From Acidobacteriota bacterium (GTDB lineage: Bacteria > Acidobacteriota > Terriglobia > Terriglobales > SCQP01): 64,000 bases of DNA. Every line of letters starts with the position of its first letter. Position 1 is the stretch's first letter. Of this stretch, positions 17,792 to 27,139 are shown piece by piece. The notes under the pieces are model-generated. The model saw only the letters and a list, made by a program, of their open reading frames with translations, did no database searches and was not told where the DNA came from. The stretch lies in contig DAHVCP010000010.1 in assembly GCA_027314025.1 (NCBI GenBank), positions 1-64,000 on the forward strand. Reading direction: 5' to 3'. The translations under genes were made by a program, and so were the position numbers.

Positions 17792-19165
17792 ATCCCGCAC
17801 CATCGCCGCCAGCAATCCCGCCGCCAGCAGCGCCACCACCAGAAAATCCGCCCCCGCCACTTGCAGCCACCGCTGCGCCCAATGACCGGGGATCAGCGGA
17901 ATCACCGCCGCCCAAGCCGCCGCCGCCCACAGCAGCGCCTGCGCCGGCCGCCGCCGCCCGTTGCGCCGCGCCAAAACCACTCCGGCCACCATCGCCGGCC
18001 ACAAAACGACCACCAGATCCTCGATATGCGCGAAGGGCATCAGCAGCGCCAGCGCGCAGAACGCCACGCCGTCCATCGCCGCGCCGCGGAAGCGTGGGTC
18101 TGTTGTCGTCGCCCACGGCGCCTTCCGCTCCGCGCGGCGCTCCCCAGTCATCCGTATTCGCCGCTCGGCCGCCTGCTCGACCGCCTGCTCGGCCGTCTGC
18201 TCGGTTTGCGGTTCGGCTGGCCGCTCCGCGAGCTGCCCGGCGCTGGGCGCGCCCCGCCGCCACGCCCAGGCCAAAAAGCTCAGATAGCCCAGCGCCTCCA
18301 GCGCCAGCCACAGACGGCTGACCGCCGCGTCGGACCAATCGGCGACATTGATCCGCGGATACGCGCCGCCGGTCGCCGCCGCGGGCGCGCGGCTGAGGTA
18401 GCGCGTCAGCACGCCGCGCAGCGACTGGCTGGGGTACCAAACTGATCCCGCTTCGAGCGCCGTCGTCCGTTCCTGCGCCTCCCATTGCCGCAGCAGGCGC
18501 CAGTTGCCGCGCCAGCCGAAGGCCGCCACCGGCGCCAGGGTCAGCGTCAGCAGAAATAATGCCGCCAAACCGGCGGCGCGAAACCGCCGCCGCGCCAGCC
18601 AATAGGGCAGGAAAAATAGCGGCCAGACTTTGATCGCCGCCGCCAGCGCCAGCAGCGCCGCCCCGACCGCGGCGCGGCCGCCGCGCGCCGGCGCGACGGA
18701 AGGCCCCGTCGCCAGCAGCAACGCCGCCGCCACCAGCGCGAAAATGTAGAACTGCACGTTGCCGTAGCGGAACTCGACTAATAGGTACGTCACCGCCAGC
18801 AGCACCGGAACCAGCACCGCCACCCAGCGCCGGTACGCCTCGCGCGGCCGCAGCCGCCGCGCCAACGCCCCCGCCAGCGCCGCCAGCGTGACCACCTTCC
18901 CCGCCGCCCACAGCCCCGCCGCCCAAGCCCGCGGCAGCCAGGTCAGCGGCGCGAACAGCAGCACGAACAGCGGCGGATAACGGTAGTACATCGGCCAGCC
19001 CAGGCCGCTGTTGGGCCCATACAACGGCCCACCATGCCGCCGCCACGCCAGCGCCGTGGCATAGTAGACGGGAAAGTCCACCCCCCGCCGCGCCGCCCAC
19101 CAGCCCACCGCCGCCGCGGCTAGCGCCACCGCCGTCCATGCGATCCGCCGTTCCGTTTGCCTCAA
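17738..19165 (-). CDS. GT87-like polyprenol-phosphate-dependent glycosyltransferase
   Basis: A 475-aa multi-span membrane protein of the DUF2029/GT87 type, relatives of mannosyl- and arabinofuranosyltransferases that use lipid-linked sugars. An early loop carries VDFPVYYATALAWRRHGGPLYG and YYRYPPLFVLLFAPLTWLP, the usual family signature with the acidic Asp. About nine or ten hydrophobic segments follow. A low-complexity charged linker (EQTAEQAVEQAAERR) interrupts the membrane part; its DNA (18160-18250) is a run of imperfect 12-bp repeats and seems lineage-specific. The sugar acceptor is unknown. The 3' end overlaps vapC. Confidence 0.75.
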   Translation of the reverse strand: MRQTERRIAWTAVALAAAAVGWWAARRGVDFPVYYATALAWRRHGGPLYGPNSGLGWPMYYRYPPLFVLLFAPLTWLPRAWAAGLWAAGKVVTLAALAGALARRLRPREAYRRWVAVLVPVLLAVTYLLVEFRYGNVQFYIFALVAAALLLATGPSVAPARGGRAAVGAALLALAAAIKVWPLFFLPYWLARRRFRAAGLAALFLLTLTLAPVAAFGWRGNWRLLRQWEAQERTTALEAGSVWYPSQSLRGVLTRYLSRAPAAATGGAYPRINVADWSDAAVSRLWLALEALGYLSFLAWAWRRGAPSAGQLAERPAEPQTEQTAEQAVEQAAERRIRMTGERRAERKAPWATTTDPRFRGAAMDGVAFCALALLMPFAHIEDLVVVLWPAMVAGVVLARRNGRRRPAQALLWAAAAWAAVIPLIPGHWAQRWLQVAGADFLVVALLAAGLLAAMVRDLDRAQELDRQLRGQTAG

Positions 19166-19597
<432 letters not shown>

Positions 19598-21220
19598 TCA
19601 ATATTTCTCCTCGACCGTGTAGCTGACCGTCGCCGCGCCTCCCGCCGGCACGTGCAGCTCGAAGCGCGCGGTCTGGGCGTTGGGCCGGGTAAAGGGTTGG
19701 CTCGCGTGCAGGATGGTCCAATCACCGCGCAGCGTCTCATCATCCCGCACCCGCTCCGCCCGCGGCCCGCCGTTGCGCACGCGGATGCGATAGGTGGCGC
19801 GGTACTGGCGCGGCGCGATTACTCGAAACGCCGCCAGCGTCCGCCGCGCGCGCAAATCAAACGCCTGGCCCAGCCGCAGGCGCAGCGTCCCGCCCGCAGC
19901 GGTGTTGGGCAGCGTATCCGCGCCGAGAAAGACGTCGCCGCCCGGCGGTACCGGCGCAGCGGCCTTCCCGCCGCCGGGGCGTTCGCCGGCATTTCCACCA
20001 ACCGGCCCGTAGACCCGCACCACGCCGCCCGGCAGAGCCCGGCCCAGCCCCGCCGCCGTGGTGTTGGCGATGCGCAGTTCTACCCCGACGGGTTCCCGCT
20101 CGACGGCGCCCGCGGTCTGCATCGGGCCGAAATACGCCGCCCCTCCCTGGACCACATACCGCCGCCGCACGGGAACCCGCACCGCCCGCAGCCATGGCGC
20201 CTGCGTTTCTCCTTGCGGCGCCAAACTCACCGGCCGCCGCACGGTAAACAGATGATAGGCGTAGGCGCGTTGCGCGCTGACCGAAGGCGGTGCGGCGGCC
20301 GGGGCGGCCAGCGCGCCGGCCACGATGCCGCCCAGAAAGCGCCGCCGCGGCGCCGCCGCCGTGTTCACCTGCCCCGCCACCAGCCGCAGCCGCGCATCGG
20401 GATACGCCACGCCGCTCCGGTTCTCGACCGCCAGGGCCGCGTTCAGCTCGCCGCGGGTGCCCCCCGCCGCCAGCGTCAGTGCATAGGCGGCATGCCAATC
20501 CAACCCGCTTGTCAGGTATCGCGTCACAATCGTCACTGCGCCGCGGCGGCGGCTATGCAAGCGCCAGACCAGGGTGGGTTGCGCGAACAAATCCGGCGGC
20601 AGCCGCGGCGCCTCGAAGGCGGGCAGGTCGCCGGGCCCATGCACGACGTAATGCCCGTTCACCTCCCAGATCTGCCCACCATTGTCGGCGACCAGCCTTT
20701 CCGGAACCTTCACTTGCTGCATCCGGCCCGCGACCCGCCGGGTCTGGATCAGCGTGACCGTCTTCCCTTGATAGGCCATCAGCAGCGCCGCCGGCGTCAG
20801 GGTCGCCGCTTGGAAGGCCTGCTGCTCGAGTTGCACCGCGCCGGCGGGCCGCACGCGCAGCCGCACGCTGTCGGCCAGCAGCGCCGCCGGCACGTCCTGA
20901 TATCGCAACACGACCGCCCCGGCCGGCAGCGTCACCCGCCGCCGCTCCTGCACCAGCGCCAAGCCATTGCTGTAGACCGTCACCGTGACGGATTTGCGCT
21001 GCGCCGCCGTGCTCACCACTTGCGCGGGCCGCCCCGCCTGCGGCGGGGCTCCAAGCGATCCGCGGCTGGGGCGCGAGCTGCTGGCGGTTCCGCGCCCGTC
21101 CACAACCGGCACGCGATGGCCGGGCGCCGGCGCCGCCCAGCCGCTCGCCATCATCGCCAACACCGCCGCCATCGCCGCCGCCGTCCCACGTGCCGCGGCA
21201 GCGCATCCCCAACGCCTCAT
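19598..21220 (-). CDS. Secreted DUF4139 domain protein
   Basis: A 540-aa exported protein with signal peptide about residues 1-30. After residue 70 it has the mucoidy-inhibitor-like/DUF4139 pattern: VTVYSNGLALVQERRRVTLPAG at 76-97, YQGKTVTLIQ near 153, the central VTRYLTSGLDWHAAYALTL and the terminal FELHVPAGGAATVSYTVEEKY. Members are beta-sandwich proteins of unknown biochemical role. Residues 55-67 (SLGAPPQAGRPAQ) translate dispersed repeat family C, again in the linker after the signal peptide. It is divergently oriented from the GH36-like gene (134-bp gap). Confidence 0.8.
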   Translation of the reverse strand: MRRWGCAAAARGTAAAMAAVLAMMASGWAAPAPGHRVPVVDGRGTASSSRPSRGSLGAPPQAGRPAQVVSTAAQRKSVTVTVYSNGLALVQERRRVTLPAGAVVLRYQDVPAALLADSVRLRVRPAGAVQLEQQAFQAATLTPAALLMAYQGKTVTLIQTRRVAGRMQQVKVPERLVADNGGQIWEVNGHYVVHGPGDLPAFEAPRLPPDLFAQPTLVWRLHSRRRGAVTIVTRYLTSGLDWHAAYALTLAAGGTRGELNAALAVENRSGVAYPDARLRLVAGQVNTAAAPRRRFLGGIVAGALAAPAAAPPSVSAQRAYAYHLFTVRRPVSLAPQGETQAPWLRAVRVPVRRRYVVQGGAAYFGPMQTAGAVEREPVGVELRIANTTAAGLGRALPGGVVRVYGPVGGNAGERPGGGKAAAPVPPGGDVFLGADTLPNTAAGGTLRLRLGQAFDLRARRTLAAFRVIAPRQYRATYRIRVRNGGPRAERVRDDETLRGDWTILHASQPFTRPNAQTARFELHVPAGGAATVSYTVEEKY

Positions 21221-21354
21221 TTCCGCCTCCCGCCCCCATTAGACACCAGGAGTCACATCCCATTCCCCACGGCCGGCTTTCGGTCGCGTAAGCCGGGCTT
21301 TCGACTTGCTAGGATACTCAGTTGCACTTTGGCCGCCTCCGGGAGGGGCGCTCC

Positions 21355-24093
21355 ATGCCGATCACTTTCCACCGCCGGCGCCGCGGCGCCCGCCGCCTCG
21401 CGCTCGCCGCTACCGCGCTCCTCGCGCTCACCGCCATCGCCGCGGCGGCGGCGCCGCCGCCTTCCGCCGTGTACGTGCGCCATCGCGGCGACACCTGGGC
21501 GCTGGGCAACGCCTATCTGCAACGCGACATCGCCGTCTCGGGCGGCATCGTCGGCACCACCGCCATCGTCAACAAGCTGGACCAGCGCGCCTATTCCGTC
21601 GCCGGCGGCGAGTTCCAGCTCCAGCTGATCCGGGAGCGTGTCGGCTACTCCTTCGGCGAGCAGAACCCCTGGACGCTGACCGCGACCGACTTCATCGCCG
21701 GCCCGCCCCGCATGACCACGCTGCCCGGCGGCGGCCGGCGGCTGGCTTTTCCCCTGCGCCTGCGCCGCTCTCCGGGCTACGACGCGCCGGCGCTGGCGGT
21801 GACGCTCACCTATGAACTGCGCCCCGGCGATTTCTACACCCGCGAGTGGCTGACGCTGCGCATCTCCGGCACGGGCACGTATTTCATTGACCGCGCCGCG
21901 CCCTTCCGCGCCCGTGTCGGCGTGGCGCGGTTCCGCCTGGGCGGCTTCGGCCAGCCGCTGTTCACCCGCGATCTTTTCTTCGGCCTGGAATATCCCACCT
22001 CCATCAACACCGCCCGGCCCCGCGCCGCCGCCGCGCCGCTGATCACGCTGGGCCGCGTGGTCGGACGGGACATTCCCGCCGGCGGCTATCGCACGCAAAG
22101 CGCCGTGATCGGCGTCGCCCCGCTGGATGCGGTGCACCGCCAGTTCCTGCGCTACGTCGCCCGCATGCGCGTCGCGCCGGTGCGCCCCTATCTGCTCTAC
22201 AACACCTGGTTCGACATGCCCGGCAAGCGCCAGAACCTCGCCTTGCTGCTGCGCCGCGTGGCCCAGTTCCATCGCCTGTTCCGCCGCTATCATCTGCGCT
22301 TCCAGTCCTTCGTCCTCGACGATTCCTGGGACAGCCGCAACCATTTATGGCGCGTCAGCCACCGCCGCTTCCCCGGCGGGTTTCCGCCCCTGGTGCGCGC
22401 CTTGGCCGGTCAGCTCGACACCCATCTCGGCCTCTGGTTCGGTCCCATCGGCGGATATGGCCATCGCGATTGGCGGCTGGCGGCCGGTCGCAAGCTGGGC
22501 ATGGAGATCACCACCAACGGGCAATATCTCTGCCTGGCGGGGCGCAAGTACAGCCGTTATTTCACCCAAACCCTGCTGCGCGACCAGCGCCGCTATGGCG
22601 TTAACTACTTCAAGCTCGACGGCACTCCCTTCGGCTGCAACAACCCGGATCACGGCCATCCGGTCGGCATCTATTCCCGCGAGACCGACGCCCGCGTCTT
22701 CATTCATCTGCTCAAGGCCCTGCGCGCGCAAAATCCCCGCGTCTTCCTCAACGCCACCACCAGCATCTGGCTCAGCCCCTGGTGGCTGAAGTACGCCGAC
22801 ACGGTGTGGATGGGCGGCGCGGATTCCGGCTATCTCCCCACCGTTCCCACGCTCCAGCCGCGGCAAAGCGCCATCAGCTACCGCGACTCGGTCCTGTACA
22901 GCGACTTTGTCGTGCACCACGCCCAGTTCCCGCTGAACTCCCTGATGACCCACGGCATCATCCGGGGAACATACAACCTCCTCGGCGGCGCGCATGAGCC
23001 GCTGCGCCAATGGGACGACGCGATCATGCATTACTTCAGCGTCGGCAACATGATGTACGAGCTGTATATCACCCCCTCCATCCTCAGCCCCTCCGCCTGG
23101 AGCTCGCTCGCCGCCGGCATTCATTGGGCCCAGGCCAACGCCCATCCGCTGCTGGCCAACTCCACCATGGTGCTCGGCGATCCGGCACGCCGCCAGGTTT
23201 ACGGCTTCGTCCACGCCTCCGCCGCCAAGACCTTCATCATGCTGCGCAACCCCTTCGTCCGCCCGCGCCAGGCGGTCCTGCCGCTGAACGCGCATAACGG
23301 CTTCGCCGCGCTGCGTGGAGCCGGCGCGATGACCGCGCAGGTCGTCTATCCCTATCGCGAGGCCCTGCGCCGCATCGCCTTCGGCGGCACGCTGCGGCTG
23401 CAGCTGGGCGCGTATCAAGAAAAGGTCATCGCGCTGCGGCCCGCCGCCGCGGCCCGCCTCGCCGTCACCGGCGCCCGCTATGCCGCCGTCTGCGCCGCCG
23501 GCGTTGCCGGCTGCCGCCTGCGGATCTATGCCCCCGCCGGCGCCGACCCCGCCATCACCGTCGCCGCGCCCGGCGCCGCGCCGCGAACCCAGCGCCTGCA
23601 CTTTGGCCGCGCCGCTCAGACGGCGGTGGATGAGCCGCGGTTCACCGCCCCCCGCCTCACGGAAGGGGGTCCCGGCGCCGCAAACCTGCGCCTGCGCGTG
23701 ACCGTTCCGCCGGACTTCAACCGCGCGCAGCTCGCCGTCCTCTGGCAGCCGCCGAAACCCGCGCCCGGCATCACCGCCGCAGGACAGGATGGCGGCCGCG
23801 CCGTCGGGCTAAAAACCGTCACCGGCCGCGGCGGCAAAGCCGGACAGTGGATTTGGTTCCACCTCCCGCTGGCGCCGGGCGCGCACCGGCTCCGCATCCA
23901 ATTCCGCCGCTCCGCGGGCTTGCCCCACGGCTCCCGCGTTTCCGTCTGGCTGTTGGCCAATCGCCGGCTCGCCGAGCGCACGCTGCCCTTGCGCCTCCCG
24001 CCCGGAGCGCCCGTCCCCGGCCGGAGCGCCCCGCCCACCCGCGGCGGCGAAAAGGCGGAGACCTATTCCCTGCTGACCCGCACGCTGCCCTAG
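21355..24093 (+). CDS. Secreted GH36-superfamily-like glycoside hydrolase
   Basis: The 912-aa protein has a signal peptide (residues 1-33), an N-terminal beta-sandwich (about 40-265), a TIM barrel (about 275-580) and C-terminal beta domains. Barrel landmarks are YLLYNTWFDMPGKRQN, SFVLDDSWDSRNHLW, FPGGFPPL and NYFKLDGTPFGCNN, where Asp422 is the likely nucleophile by analogy with the K-x-D of GH36/GH27. WMGGADSGY may supply the acid/base. This suits alpha-galactosidase-like or alpha-N-acetylgalactosaminidase-like activity, but the specific family is unsure. The start at 21355 follows GGGAGGGG. A worn copy of its last codons occurs at 26860-26912. Confidence 0.78.
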   Translation: MPITFHRRRRGARRLALAATALLALTAIAAAAAPPPSAVYVRHRGDTWALGNAYLQRDIAVSGGIVGTTAIVNKLDQRAYSVAGGEFQLQLIRERVGYSFGEQNPWTLTATDFIAGPPRMTTLPGGGRRLAFPLRLRRSPGYDAPALAVTLTYELRPGDFYTREWLTLRISGTGTYFIDRAAPFRARVGVARFRLGGFGQPLFTRDLFFGLEYPTSINTARPRAAAAPLITLGRVVGRDIPAGGYRTQSAVIGVAPLDAVHRQFLRYVARMRVAPVRPYLLYNTWFDMPGKRQNLALLLRRVAQFHRLFRRYHLRFQSFVLDDSWDSRNHLWRVSHRRFPGGFPPLVRALAGQLDTHLGLWFGPIGGYGHRDWRLAAGRKLGMEITTNGQYLCLAGRKYSRYFTQTLLRDQRRYGVNYFKLDGTPFGCNNPDHGHPVGIYSRETDARVFIHLLKALRAQNPRVFLNATTSIWLSPWWLKYADTVWMGGADSGYLPTVPTLQPRQSAISYRDSVLYSDFVVHHAQFPLNSLMTHGIIRGTYNLLGGAHEPLRQWDDAIMHYFSVGNMMYELYITPSILSPSAWSSLAAGIHWAQANAHPLLANSTMVLGDPARRQVYGFVHASAAKTFIMLRNPFVRPRQAVLPLNAHNGFAALRGAGAMTAQVVYPYREALRRIAFGGTLRLQLGAYQEKVIALRPAAAARLAVTGARYAAVCAAGVAGCRLRIYAPAGADPAITVAAPGAAPRTQRLHFGRAAQTAVDEPRFTAPRLTEGGPGAANLRLRVTVPPDFNRAQLAVLWQPPKPAPGITAAGQDGGRAVGLKTVTGRGGKAGQWIWFHLPLAPGAHRLRIQFRRSAGLPHGSRVSVWLLANRRLAERTLPLRLPPGAPVPGRSAPPTRGGEKAETYSLLTRTLP

Positions 24094-24144
24094 CCTGCCG
24101 CGCATTCACGCCCGGACCTCGCTAAGGCCGCGCCCCGCCGGCCC

Positions 24145-24170
24145 GCGGCCCACGCCGCGGCGTGGGCCGC
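24145..24170 (+). terminator. GC-rich hairpin after the GH36-like gene
   Basis: GCGGCCCACGCC and its exact complement GGCGTGGGCCGC are separated by two bases, giving a 12-bp stem 52 bp after the stop codon. There is no T run, so termination is probable but not certain. Confidence 0.4.
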
Positions 24171-24309
24171 GCGGGTACGGCTCGGCGCTCGTGAGCCCCG
24201 ATTTCGCCCGGCCGCTTCGCCGCATTCAGCCCATACTGGCGCGTGGCAGCCAACCCCAGCGCACACGGTTGTATTCCTCTGATCCTGAAGCCTAGCGGCG
24301 CCCCGCCCC

Positions 24310-25842
24310 ATGCGGGTCTTTCTTGTCAACCCCAGCTTCCTGTCGTTCGGAACAGGCGTCATGACCCCACGCTGGATGTACGTCCTGGCTGGCGCTCCGC
24401 TCCCGGAAGGAGCGGATATTTGCTTGCACGACGAAACCTTTGGAGCCGTGGGATCCGGCGGTCGTCCTCCCTGGCGATGTGGTGGGCATCAGCCTCCACA
24501 CAGGTAATGCAATGCGCGGTGATCAACTGGGCTGCGCCGCCCGCCCACGCGGAGCCTGGGTCGTATACGGCGGCATTCACGCCACCCTGTTTGTCGAGGA
24601 AGCGCGCAGCCGCGGCGAGGCCCATGCCGTGGTGACGGGTGATGGTGACGGCGTTTGGCCCTCGGTCCTGAAGGATTGTCAGGGCGGCGCTCCGCGGCCT
24701 CTTTACGCCGGAGGGCATTTGCCGCCAGAGGCGTTGGGGCACGCCCGCTGGGACCTTCTGCCGAAAAACAAATACCTTTGGGCCACGGTGCAGACGGTCC
24801 GCGGCTGCCCCAAACATTGCTCCTTTTGTTCCGTGTGGAGAACCGACGGCCAACGTCCGCGCCAGCACGCGGCGGACGCGGGGCTGGAGGAACTCGTGAA
24901 CGGCGCCGCCGCGGCTGCCGCTTCATCGTCTTGGCGGACGATAACTTTTACCCGGTTTCGCTTGCGGATCTCCGCCATGCGGCGCGGCGCTCCGACCTCG
25001 CCCATCGGGTGCACCTCGCTCAGTTGCGGGCGGAACGCTTGGCGATGCTGCGGCGCCTCGCGCTGCTGCCGCCAGACATGGTGTTCTTCACGCAAATCAC
25101 CATGGAGGCGGCCGAGGACTCACAGTTCCTCGACGCGATGCGGCGTGCGCGCATCAAGGGCGTGCTGGTCGGGGTTGAATCCATTACCGCCGGCGGCCTG
25201 AAGGATGTGTACAAGGACTTCAACGCCGCGGGCGAGGAGCTGGAGAAGCGCCTGCTGGCGTTCTCCCGCCACGGCGTTCACGTGCTCGGCTCCTTCACTT
25301 TTGGCCTGCCCAGTGACACGCGGGAAACATTTGCCGCCACCGCCGCGCTCGCCGATCGGTCACGGCTAGCCTTCGCGCAATTCGTGCCCCTGACCCCGCT
25401 GCCCGGCACGATTGACTTCCAGCGCTGGGAGGCGGCGACGCGGGCGGGTCCGGCGCCGCTCGCCGGGCCGGCGCTGACGGGCTATTGGCTCATCCCGCCG
25501 CACTCCCGCCCGCGGGTCAACTGCCATCATTCCCTGCTCTCCCCGGAGGATATCCGCCGCGGCACGCAGTTGGCGTGGGATCGCTTCTACGCCTGGCGCG
25601 CGGTTTGGCGGCGTTCCCGCCTGGCGCCCAACTGGAAAGCACGGGCGGCGTTTGTTCTGATTTCCAAGCTCTATCGCCAAATGTACGCTGGAACCGGCAT
25701 CGCCGCCGACAGCGCCCGCCACGCCGCGTTGTGGTCGCGCTGCCTGGGCCGCGCCTGCCGCCGGCTGTTCGCCGCTCGACCCATGCCGCGCATGACCCTG
25801 GCCGAGGAGACCCCCGACCCCTTGCCCTTTAGCTCGCCCTAG
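24310..25842 (+). pseudogene. B12-binding radical SAM protein, two compensating frameshifts
   Basis: Three segments in two frames together make one protein of about 510 residues. Segment 1 (from MRVFLVNPSFLSFGTGVMTP) ends near 24441; one extra G around 24442 shifts to EPWDPAVVLPGDVVGISLHT. Segment 2 holds the cobalamin-binding-like region and the [4Fe-4S] motif CPKHCSFC; a missing base near 24895 returns to frame for CRFIVLADDNFYPV. Segment 3 runs to the stop at 25842 with the radical SAM barrel (GVLVGVES) and a DUF4070-like tail (LSPEDIRRGTQLAWDRFYAW). Either the gene is recently dead or there are two assembly errors. Targets of this family include hopanoid and other lipid modifications; none is assignable here. 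Confidence 0.75.
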
Positions 25843-25900
25843 CGAGCGCCGGTTCCGGCCCGCAATCGGGCGCTCGGAACCGGCGGGCGGTGGCGCAAGC

Positions 25901-26587
25901 TTACTTGCTAGCCGCGGAGCTGGAGTACCGGTTCAGCGTCGCCAAAAAGGCGCGAGCCGAAGGCGGCACCTGGGCCTGGCCGTGCAGGACGCTTTGCCAG
26001 CTCCGGCGCCCGTACATCGCGCTGTTCCCGGTATTGTCGGGCTGCACGACATCGCCATTGAGGCTGACTCCCGCGAAAGCGCCGCGGCTGCGTGAGTAGG
26101 TCAGGATTTCAGCGTTCGCGGAAATGTCCGTGGCCGCGCTGGCCTGCCGCCCCACCGGGCCTGCCGCTGCGCTGGCGGCGGCGCCGATCCGCACCTTGTT
26201 GGCCAGCAGGCTCTCGAGTCCCTTTTGCTTCCGGAACACCATGATAACGTCCGTGGACTGCCCGCCAATCTGCAATCCCCAACTGCCGCCTCCGACTTGA
26301 ATGAAGATCGGCGCGCTCCAGGCATGCCCGTTGCGGCAGGTGGCTACCCCCTTGCCATAGGTGCCGCCAAAGCCAAAGGCGAAGTTCTTTTGCGCCGGCA
26401 CGATCGCAATGCACTGCGCACCCTCGAGAATTTCCCGCGGAATGCCGCGATCGGGGGTTTGCATGATCTCCTTGAAGACCTGATTCGCGGCTTGAATACG
26501 GCCTACGTCATCCTGTTTGTTCGATGAGGCGAAGGCTGGCGCCAGGACGCCGAGCGCCAACACCACGATAAGAGTTCGAGTTCCCAT
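25901..26587 (-). CDS. SYLF/Ysc84-domain lipid-binding secreted protein
   Basis: A 228-aa protein with signal peptide (TLIVVLALGVLAPAFA) and a full SYLF domain: IPREILEGAQCIAIVPAQKN, FGFGGTYGKGVATCR, SAPIFIQVGGGSWGLQIG, TDVIMVFRKQKGLESLL, ILTYSRSRGAFAGVSLNGDV. SYLF domains bind phosphoinositides or other lipids in eukaryotes; bacterial members are periplasmic or secreted and of unknown role. A strong AAGGGGA ribosome site precedes the ATG. It converges on the broken radical SAM gene. Confidence 0.88.
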   Translation of the reverse strand: MGTRTLIVVLALGVLAPAFASSNKQDDVGRIQAANQVFKEIMQTPDRGIPREILEGAQCIAIVPAQKNFAFGFGGTYGKGVATCRNGHAWSAPIFIQVGGGSWGLQIGGQSTDVIMVFRKQKGLESLLANKVRIGAAASAAAGPVGRQASAATDISANAEILTYSRSRGAFAGVSLNGDVVQPDNTGNSAMYGRRSWQSVLHGQAQVPPSARAFLATLNRYSSSAASK

Positions 26588-27139
26588 TGGCCATTCCCCT
26601 TCTTCTGGTCTAGTGGGTAGACTATGGCGGCACCAGCCGGTCCGCTGTCTTTTTTTGGATACAACCGAGCGACCTGCAATCGCGTTCCGCCGGCAAACCC
26701 ATTCGGTACGCTGGACAATTAACCACTATGGCTGGGGCACGTCGCCCGGCTTTTTTTTGACTACGGCCCGCGCCGCACCGCGGACCCCGCCGCTGAACGC
26801 GCTAACGGCATCGCCGCGCTGCCCGGCGCGCCCCCCGGGCCGGAACGTCCCGCGCGCCCGCAGCAACGAAAAAGAGGAGGCCTGTTCCCTGCCGACCCGC
26901 ACGCTGCTGTAGTTCGCGCCCGCGCAATGCCGAGCCCCCCGTGCGGCGGGACCATCGGCCGCCCGCGCGTCCGCTGCCCGCCCCGCCCCGGCCGCGCCGA
27001 GCGCGACCGCACGCAAGCCAGAGGCATACCCCACCATCCCAGTGGCGCAACTAGCCGCGCGATTGGCCGAGTCGCGCCCGAGCCCGGCACACGGTGCGCC
27101 CGACCCAGCGACGCGGGGACCTCCCACAGGCCGGCCCCT
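26588..27139. other. Intergenic with gene remnant and repeat B
   Basis: Besides the upstream region of the SYLF gene, this holds the coding remnant at 26800-26912 and an inverted family B repeat at 26990-27034 (ACCGCACGCAAGCCAGAGGC). Nothing else is recognised. Confidence 0.6.
26800..26912 (+). pseudogene. Remnant resembling the 3' end of the GH36-like gene
   Basis: The plus-strand frame ending at 26912 reads NEKEEACSLPTRTLL before a stop. The GH36-like gene at 21355 ends GEKAETYSLLTRTLP before its stop. The upstream Pro/Arg-rich codons and the bases after the stop also look related. I read this as the decayed 3' end of a second copy of such a gene; most of the gene is gone. Confidence 0.45.

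Noticed and set aside
18160-18250. Tandem 12-bp repeats as a regulatory array
   Set aside because: They are in frame inside the GT87-like gene and encode an EQ/AE-rich linker.
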